DNA of 64,000 nucleotides from Xenopus tropicalis. Lineage: Eukaryota; Chordata; Amphibia; Anura; Pipidae. The position numbers were made by a program, and so were the translations under genes. The stretch spans positions 143,368,045 through 143,432,044 of the forward strand of contig NC_030680.2 of assembly GCF_000004195.4 (NCBI RefSeq). Direction: 5' to 3'. The notes beneath the pieces were generated by a model. It worked only from the letters and a program-made list of their open reading frames with translations. It had not been told where the DNA came from and made no database searches. Position 1 is the stretch's first letter; every line of letters begins with the position of its first letter. Of this stretch, positions 56,508-64,000 are shown piece by piece.

Positions 56508-57384
56508 CATTTAGCCATACTGTCTAGGGAAAGCGTATGGCAGCTTCCACCCACATATATAATGAAAAATACAGAAATAAAAACAAATGTGAGCGCATAA
56601 AAAGCAATATCCTTGTATTTATGGTGTCTAAGTAGAATAGTAGGCAGCTGCTACCCATAAGAATACATACTTAAATACAGAAAAGGACGTTTTATGAACA
56701 AACTTAGGTATATTGTCTCTTTCCAAGGGGAACAATATGGCTGCTCATTCATAAACAAGACTATAAAGAGAGAAAGAGATGGTCTATTCATGTGTTCCCG
56801 TTAGGATAGAGAGTTAAGAGAAAGAACTGGAGGATAAACCCAACTCACACATATGGTCTGTTTTCCCAGTGGCCCCCATAACTGATTGCAAATCGTTCCT
56901 GGCCCCTCTGCCTTGTTGGAAGGATGATTAATATTTGCACACAATGGCTTCGGGCCTGTTAGAGCATATTAAATGTTTTTAGACGTGCCGTTCCTCCCAT
57001 CGAGTAAGAACAGATGTATAACACGGTTTGTAATCAGCGTATCCACATTCCAACACACATAGTAAGGGGCCGGAGTGGTCTCCCACCAACAGAACCCAAC
57101 ATCCTTCCCTCTCTCATTGCCTTACTGAGCAGCCTGGCCCCCACCTCTTCCCAAAGTTGGGCTTTGGCCACCATGTAAGGTGCCATCTACATCAGAACTT
57201 AACAGCTCTCAGCTCAGAGAATGAAAATGCTAACTGGCAGCTTCACTTTCCAAAAAATCTGGCAGATGTCTAGATGTCATATTTTCACAGCCTGTCCTGT
57301 CTCCAGAGTATTGTTCTGCCTTAAAGATCTGGCAGGGCCTTAGCCATTTTATACATAGGGAGAGTGTGAGAAAGGTCAAGTACA
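56508..57384. other. Unassigned DNA
   Basis: Non-repetitive. About 56880-57070 is a weak conserved-element candidate. No gene. Confidence 0.3.
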
Positions 57385-59805
57385 GTATGTATACCGCAGC
57401 AGTATTTGTAATAGCAGTGGGGGATAATAGCCTCTGGGAAGGGACTGGGGCTGTGGGATAGCAGGTATAGTAGGGAGAGATGGTGCCTATAGTAGCAGTG
57501 GGGGGATAATAGCCTCTGGGAAGGGACTGGGGCTGTGGGATAGCAGGTATAGTAGGGAGAGATGGTGCCTATAGTAGCAGTGGGGGGATAATAGCCTCTG
57601 GGAAGGGACTGGGGCCGTGGGATAGCAGGTATAGTAGGGAGAGATGGTGCCTATAGTAGCAGTGGGGGGATAATAGCCTCTGGGAAGGGACTGGGGCTGT
57701 GGGATAGCAGGTATAGTAGGGAGAGATGGTGCCTATAGTAGCAGTGGGGGATAATAGCCTCTGGGAAGGGACTGGGGCTGTGGGATAGCAGGTATAGTAT
57801 GGAGAGATGGTGCCTATAGTAGCAGTGGGGGGATAATAGCCTCTGGGAAGGGACTGGGGCTGTGGGATAGCAGGTATAGTAGGGAGAGATGGTGCCTGTA
57901 GTAGCAGTGGGGGGATAATAGCCTCTGGGAAGGGACTGGGGCTGTGGGATAGCAGGTATAGTAGGGAGAGATGGTGCCTATAGTAGCAGTGGGGGGATAA
58001 TAGCCTCTGGGAAGGGACTGGGGCTGTGGGATAGCAGGTATAGTAGGGAGAGATGGTGCCTGTAGTAGCAGTGGGGGATAATAGCCTCTGGGAAGGGACT
58101 GTGGCTGTGGGATAGCAGGTATAGTAGGGAGAGATGGTGCCTATAGTAGCAGTGGGGGGATAATAGCCTCTGGGAAGGACTGGGGCTGTGGGATAGCAGG
58201 TATAGTAGGGAGAGATGGTGCCTATAGTAGCAGTGGGGGATAATAGCCTCTGGGAAGGGACTGTGGCTGTGGGATAGCAGGTATAGTAGGGAGAGATGGT
58301 GCCTATAGTAGCAGTGGGGGGATAATAGCCTCTGGGAAGGGACTGGGGCTGTGGGATAGCAGGTATAGTAGGGAGAGATGGTGCCTATAGTAGCAGTGGG
58401 ATAATAGCCTCTGGGAAGGGACTGGGGCTGTGGGATAGCAGGTATAGTAGGGAGAGATGGTGCCTATAGTAGCAGTGGGGGGATAATAGCCTCTGGGAAG
58501 GGACTGGGGCTGTGGGATAGCAGGTATAGTAGGGAGAGATAGTGCCTATAGTAGCAGTTGGGGGATAATAGCCTCTGGGAAGGGACTGGGGCTGTGGGAT
58601 AGCAGGTATAGTAGGGAGAGATGGTGCCTATAGTAGCAGTGGGGGGATAATAGCCTCTGGGAAGGGACTGGGGCTGTGGGATAGCAGGTATAGTAGGGAG
58701 AGATAGTGCCTATAGTAGCAGTGGGGGATAATAGCCTCTGGGAAGGGACTGGGGCTGTGGGATAGCAGGTATAATAGGGAGAGATGGTGCCTATAGTAGC
58801 AGTGGGGGGATAATAGCCTCTGGGAAGGGACTGGGGCTGTGGGATAGCAGGTATAGTAGGGAGAGATGGTGCGTATAGTAGCAGTGGGATAATAGCCCTC
58901 TGGGAAGGGACTGGGGCTGTGGGATAGCAGGTATAGTAGGGAGAGATGGTGCCTATAGTAGCAGTGGGGGGATAATAGCCTCTGGGAAGGGACTGGGGCT
59001 GTGGGATAGCAGGTATAGTAGGGAGAGATGGTGCCTATAGTAGCAGTGGGGGGATAATAGCCTCTGGGAAGGGACTGGGGCTGTGGGATAGCAGGTATAG
59101 TAGGGAGAGATGGTGCCTATAGTATCAGTGGGGGGATAATAGCCTCTGGGAAGGGACTGGGGCTGTGGGATAGCAGGTATAGTAGGGAGAGATGGTGCCT
59201 ATAGTAGCAGTGGGGGGATAATAGCCTCTGGGAAGGGACTGGGGCTGTGGGATAGCAGGTATAGTAGGGAGAGATGGTGCCTATAGTAGCAGTGGGGGGA
59301 TAATAGCCTCTGGGAAGGGACTGGGGCTGTGGGATAGCAGGTATAGTAGGGGGAGATGGTGCCTATAGTAGCAGTGGGGGGATAATAGCCTCTGGGAAGG
59401 GACTGGGGCTGTGGGATAGCAGGTATAGTAGGGAGAGATGGTGCCTATAGTAGCAGTGGGGGGATAATAGCCTCTGGGAAGGGACTGGGGCTGTGGGATA
59501 GCAGGTATAGTAGGGAGAGATGGTGCCTATAGTAGCAGTGGGGGGATAATAGCCTCTGGGAAGGGACTGGGGCTGTGGGATAGCAGGTATAGTAGGGAGA
59601 GATGGTGCCTATAGTAGCAGTGGGGGGATAATAGCCTCTGGGAAGGGACTGGGGCTGTGGGATAGCAGGTATAGTAGGGAGAGATGGTGCCTATAGTATC
59701 AGTGGGGGGATAATAACCTCTGGGAAGGGACTGGGGCTGTGGGATAGCAGGTATAGTAGGGAGAGATGGTGCCTATAGTAGCAGTGGGGGTAGGTATAGT
59801 AGGGA
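57385..59805. repeat. Minisatellite, 81-82 bp unit, about 29 copies
   Basis: Unit runs TAGTAGCAGTGGGGGGATAA, TAGCCTCTGGGAAGGGACTG, GGGCTGTGGGATAGCAGGTA, TAGTAGGGAGAGATGGTGCC. Variation is mostly in the G-run (GTGGGAT to GTGGGGGGAT). The last copy is truncated. Confidence 0.96.
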
Positions 59806-60744
59806 GAGAAGCCAATAGGTCGTGTTGGCTCCTGGGAGCTGAAGTTGAACAGCAGCGGAAGCGACATTGGTTGGACAAATCCATCTTTATATAAATACAT
59901 CTGTTTCCTTGGGCCCCAGGGCCATTAAAGACAAAGCTGATCATTGAGGTGTGAGAGTTCCGCTTGTGCCGGAGCAAAGTGCCAACCTGCTGCGCTTTCC
60001 ATTCCACTGGCTTTATGAGTCGGTTCCTTGCCAAACAGAACACTTTCTGAACAGTTGTGAACTGGCGCTAATGTTTTAAGAGTCACATAAGCCCCAAATA
60101 ACTTCCATAGTTTATTAGATTCATATTTAGGGCTTTCATTTTCCACAGTGTTGCGCTTGATGTTTTTATGGAATTCTGGAGCCTGCAAACCCTATTGGAG
60201 GAACGGGGTAAGTGTTCTGCCCTTTGGCCCGTAACCCATGGCAACCAGTTGGCGGTTACAGGTAACGTACTAACAGCTGATTGGTTTTTGGGGGTTATTT
60301 GACCAGGACAGAACAGGACCATTAAATGACTCCTCTCTGGTTTATGTTTGTAACACTATGGTCATGGGTTCAATTCCAACCATGGCTCTTTGGTCACCTC
60401 CCATAATTTAAAAACATGGTGGAAGATTAAACAATAAGGGGGTCACATTGTACCCCAGGCTGGTAGGTCTGTTCTATATTTCTCCATTCCCAGGGGGTAT
60501 TTTGTTTTTACTCCCAGGTATTCCCTGTGTCTGGGCATGGGTGCAGAAGGGTTATACTGGGAATAAACTCATCCCAAACTACCTGGGAGCTGAAAATTAT
60601 GGTGGCACTGTGCTTCCTAGCCTAGTACCCCAGGCTGGGGTATTATTTATAGAAAAGAAACACCAACCGGGGCAGAAGAGTAGCCTCTATGCTGTCTGAG
60701 GGGTGCCTAACTAATTGACAAAACCAATCACTGAGTTCACATTT
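59806..60744. other. Unassigned DNA with small repeat scraps
   Basis: Around 60205-60310 a decayed GTAACCCATGGCAACCAG / GCTGATTGGTTTTTGGG pair is of the small-MITE type seen at 33611. GGGTTCAATTCCAACC at about 60366 resembles a tRNA-type B box as in tRNA-derived SINEs, but no A box or tail is evident. Confidence 0.4.
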
Positions 60745-60930
60745 AGTGTGATATAAAGAGTGATATTCTAAGTCTAAGACAATTTGGAATTAATCTTCAT
60801 TTTTTATTGTTTGTGGTTTTCGAATTACTATCTGCTATCTGGTTGCTAGGGTCCAAATTAACCTTAGCAACCAGGGAGCGGATTGAATGTGAGACTGGAA
60901 TATGAAATGGTGAAGGACTGAATAGAAAGA
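60745..60930. mobile_element. T2-type MITE fragment
   Basis: GAGTGATATTCTAAGTC, CTGGTTGCTAGGGTCC and CCTTAGCAACCAGGGAGC in family order; cut off at the next element. Confidence 0.7.
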
Positions 60931-60934
60931 CAAG

Positions 60935-61447
60935 TACAGGTATGGGATCCCTTATCCGGAAACCCATTATCCAGAAAGTTCCAAATTACAGAAAGGCCAT
61001 CTCCCATAGACTCCATTTTAATCAAATAATTCAGAATTTTACAACTGATTTCCTTTTTCTCTGTAATAATAAAACAGTACCTGTACTTGATCCCAACTAA
61101 GATATAATTACCCCTTATTGGGGCAGAACAGCCCTATTGGGTTTATTTAATGGTTAAATGATTCCCTTTTCCCTGTAATAATAAAACAGTACCTGTACTT
61201 GATCCCAACTAAGATATAATTACCCCTTATTGGGGGCAGAACAGCCCTATTGGGTTTATTTCATGGTTAAATGATTCCCTTTTCTCTGTAATAATAAAAC
61301 AGTACCTGTACTTGATCCCAACTAAGATATAATTACCCCTTATTGGGGGCAGAACAGCCCTATTGGGTTTATTTCATGGTTAAATGATTCCCTTTTCTCT
61401 GTAATAATAAAACAGTACCTGTACTTGATCCCAACTAAGATATAATT
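60935..61447 (-). mobile_element. TACAGGTATGGGA-family MITE, four units, one end lost
   Basis: Left end TACAGGTATGGGATCCC. Unit landmarks at 61063, 61175, 61288 and 61401. The last unit breaks into an AT-rich TATATA stretch at about 61448-61466, and the second arm is missing. Confidence 0.88.
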
Positions 61448-61945
61448 ATAATATATATATATAATTGCTAAGAATTCGCTATTCTAGAACAGAGTAAAGT
61501 TAGCTTAAAGGTAAACTTCCCCTTTAACGGGAGCCTTATTGCAGCCCAACAGAACCTTTAGCAACAGCTGGGTTAGAGTGTAAAGCCTCCCCGGGCACAG
61601 ACGGGGCCCTCTCGCACCACCCCATGCTGTTCGTAGAACTGGTGCAGCTGTCGCACCGGTGGCTGCAGTCTCCGTGCCAGATTAAGTTGCACTGACATTT
61701 GAACTGCCACGGATCCGAGTAACGCTGAAAATCTTTCGCTTTCCTACCATCTGTAAAATGGATTTTCCCAGCAGATACCCCTTCCTGGGGGGCACAGACA
61801 CCCCTCTTATGCATTCGGCAAGTCTCCCACTGGATCCCAGACAAATTGGTTTAGTTGGGTGCCATGAAGTCCACGCAGAGTTATCCTGATGGAACCTATC
61901 AGCTGTTAAAGGGGAACTAAACCCTAGCATTGTTATTGTATAGAG
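61448..61945. other. Unassigned DNA with T2 ends and a Cys-rich frame
   Basis: T2-type scraps: CTTAAAGGTAAACTTCCCC near 61505 and TTAAAGGGGAACTAAACCC near 61907. On the minus strand, 61536-61844 keeps a 102-codon frame rich in cysteine (QFKCQCNLIWHGDCSHRCDS), preceded by a TTTTACAG splice-acceptor-like string. I do not recognise the family. Confidence 0.3.
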
Positions 61946-62262
61946 CTAAGGTCCCCATACACTATAAGATCCACCCGATATCCCCACCTACGGGTGGGCG
62001 ATATCGGGGGGCATGTAGGCGAATTCAATCGTTTGGCCCCAGGCAATGGGGCAGTTGGTTTGGGGACCGCATCAACGAGCTGATGCGGTCCCCGATGCGA
62101 CTGGATTTTCTAACCTGGCCGATCGATATCTGGCCAATTTCAGGCCAGATATCGGTCGGCCAGGCCCCTCGGTTCTGCCCCTACACGGGACGATAAGCTG
62201 CTGAATCAGTCCAAGGGACCCATATCGGCAGCTACAATCAGCCCGTGTATGGGGGCCTTTAG
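61946..62262. mobile_element. TTAA MITE, GGTCCCCATACAC family
   Basis: Left CTAAGGTCCCCATACACTAT, right CCCGTGTATGGGGGCCTTTAG. The border bases are CTAA and TTAG. Interior order as in 51666. Confidence 0.87.
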
Positions 62263-62699
62263 TGAGCCCTGGGAGCCTGATATTAGATTATGGACAGCAA
62301 AAAGCCCCTTTCTGATGTATTACAACCCCCATAGGCGCCTACCTGCCACTGGCGTAACCCCTGAGTAAGTGTATAGGATCTTACAGTTGTTGGAAATACC
62401 ACCAGGGAATATAACAAATATGATTTTGAGGGGGTTGTTATTCACTTTAAAGCCTATAATTAATGTGTCTATTAATGAAATGCCATGTTATTTTATCCCT
62501 ATAAATCCTATTTGGTAGGGGGGGGCAGCTCTTATCAGCTGATATATTGAGCCTGACCTCATTTCAACTCTGCCCAGGGATGTGCAGTAATATGATTACC
62601 TGCTCGCTTAGCCTCCCTGCTTCCAGGGCTTCTCCAAAGGCGCAGCAGGAGGAGACGCACTGCCGACCTGCAAATTCTATTTGACTGAAGGGGGAAAGA
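62263..62699. other. Unassigned DNA
   Basis: Nothing recognised. Confidence 0.3.
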
Positions 62700-63506
62700 C
62701 ATAGCTGTATAACAGAGCATTCTGTCACAGTGGCACAGATCCTATCTGATCCCCCCATTGTAAGCAGCAGTCCTGCCCTGCTTTATGGCTGAGATTCTAG
62801 CTATCTGTATAACAGAGCATTCTGTCACAGTGGCACAGATCCTATCTGATCCCCCCATTGTAAGCAGCAGTCCTGCCCTGCTTTATGGCTGAGATTCTAG
62901 CTATCTGTATAACAGAGCATTCTGTCACAGTGGCACAGATCCTATCTGATCCCCCCCATTGTAAGCAGCAGTCCTGCCCTGCTTTATGGCTGAGATTCTA
63001 GCTATCTGTATAACAGAGCATTCTGTCACAGTGGCACAGATCCTATCTGATCCCCCCATTGTAAGCAGCAGTCCTGCCCTGCTTTATGGCTGAGATTCTA
63101 GCTATCTGTATAACAGAGCATTCTGTCACAGTGGCACAGATCCTATCTGATCCCCCCCATTGTAAGCAACAGTCCTGCCCTGCTTTATGGCTGAGATTCT
63201 AGCTATCTGTATAACAGAGCATTCTGTCACAGTGGCACAGATCCTATCTGATCCCCCCATTGTAAGCAACAATCCTGCCCTGCTTTATGGCTGAGATTCT
63301 AGCTATCTGTATAACAGAGCGTTCTGTCACAGTGGCACAGATCCTATCTGATCCCCCCATTGTAAGCAGCAGTCCTGCCCTGCTTTATGGCTGAGATTCT
63401 AGCTATCTGTATAACAGAGCATTCTGTCACAGTGGCACAGATCCTATCTGATCCCCCCCCCCCATTGTAAGCAGCAGTGCTGCCCTGCTTTATGGCTGAG
63501 ATTCCA
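62700..63506. repeat. 100-bp tandem array, eight nearly identical copies
   Basis: The landmark TAACAGAGCATTCTGTCACA recurs at 62710, 62810, 62910, 63011, 63111, 63212, 63312 and 63412. Copies differ mainly in the length of the C run (six to ten) and at a few sites, which indicates a very recent expansion. Confidence 0.96.
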
Positions 63507-64000
63507 ACACCATAGGATTAGTAAAATATGTAAGTTTACAGTTACAGAAAGATGAAATGGAAAGATGAAGAGAATGAACACTTGTCCATATCCCAGTGGA
63601 TGACACATGACAGATTTACTTGCACCAACCGCCCGCGAGACACAAAACAGCCCCACTTGCCGTTATTTTTCTTTTCCGAATGTGACATAATTAACCTTAG
63701 TGCTAAACAATATCTCCCGAAATAAAAACCTGGCTGCGCTGGGAGCAGGGGCTGCTCTGTGTCAGAGCGCTGTCTCTTACCCTGAGCAAAATATTTGTGC
63801 CGACATAAATACTTGGAAAAGGTAAAATGTCATAACAGAGCCGCACTCCATCTATTAATAACGCAATTGGCCCACGTCTATATATATATTTATAATATTG
63901 CTTTGTAAATAGCATTGCAGAGGAACTTAACTCCTTAGCGGCCGGAAACATACCTGGCGCCTTGAAGGTTAAAATGAAAATATGAGATTTAGGCAGTTAG
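63507..64000. other. Single-copy DNA; candidate conserved element
   Basis: Non-repetitive with ACATAATTAACCTTAGTG and AAATATTTGTGCCGACATAA. No coding signal. Possible regulatory conserved element at about 63560-63960. Confidence 0.3.

Noticed and set aside
60360..60385. Possible tRNA-type B box
   Set aside because: GGGTTCAATTCCAACC alone, with no A box, cloverleaf or SINE tail nearby.

Overview
The window looks like a frog genome, almost certainly Xenopus (species not resolved). It is non-coding, and nearly every recognisable sequence belongs to a repeat family typical of that genus: TTAA-flanked MITEs ending in GGTGGCCATACAC or GGTCCCCATACACGGG, T2-type (Kolobok-like) MITEs ending in TTAAAGG, MITEs ending in TACAGGTATGGGA, and many short hAT-type elements with 8-bp target duplications. 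I found no host protein-coding exon, tRNA, rRNA or CRISPR array that I can support. The longest open frames lie inside tandem arrays or MITEs and are artefacts.

Layout. 1-9 kb: a 51-bp minisatellite, a MITE carrying ten 113-bp repeats, three hAT elements with internal arrays, and a cluster of TTAA MITEs. 9-14 kb: T2 and hAT elements plus a local tandem duplication that preserves the empty site of a hAT insertion. 14-23 kb: minisatellites of about 34.5, 77 and 44 bp, T2 pieces and three hAT insertions with target duplications. 23-44 kb: mostly single-copy-looking DNA with scattered elements. These include a SPIN-like hAT, a hAT that carries a 37-bp minisatellite, and a mariner-like element. 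44-50 kb: a LINE coding remnant whose 3' part has expanded into about 57 copies of a 41-bp unit, itself interrupted by a hAT element, followed by a fossil LINE reverse transcriptase on the minus strand. 50-64 kb: three more MITEs with 112-113-bp arrays (one with another MITE nested inside), an 82-bp array of about 29 copies and a nearly uniform 100-bp array.

The unifying pattern is that many tandem arrays grew inside transposable elements, including LINE tails, two kinds of hAT element, the TACAGGTATGGGA MITE and a TTAA MITE. Between the repeats are 200-700 bp islands of non-repetitive, often AT-rich sequence. Some may be conserved non-coding elements of an intergenic or intronic region, but that is inference and needs cross-species alignment. 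Names of repeat families come from memory of the families, not from a database search.
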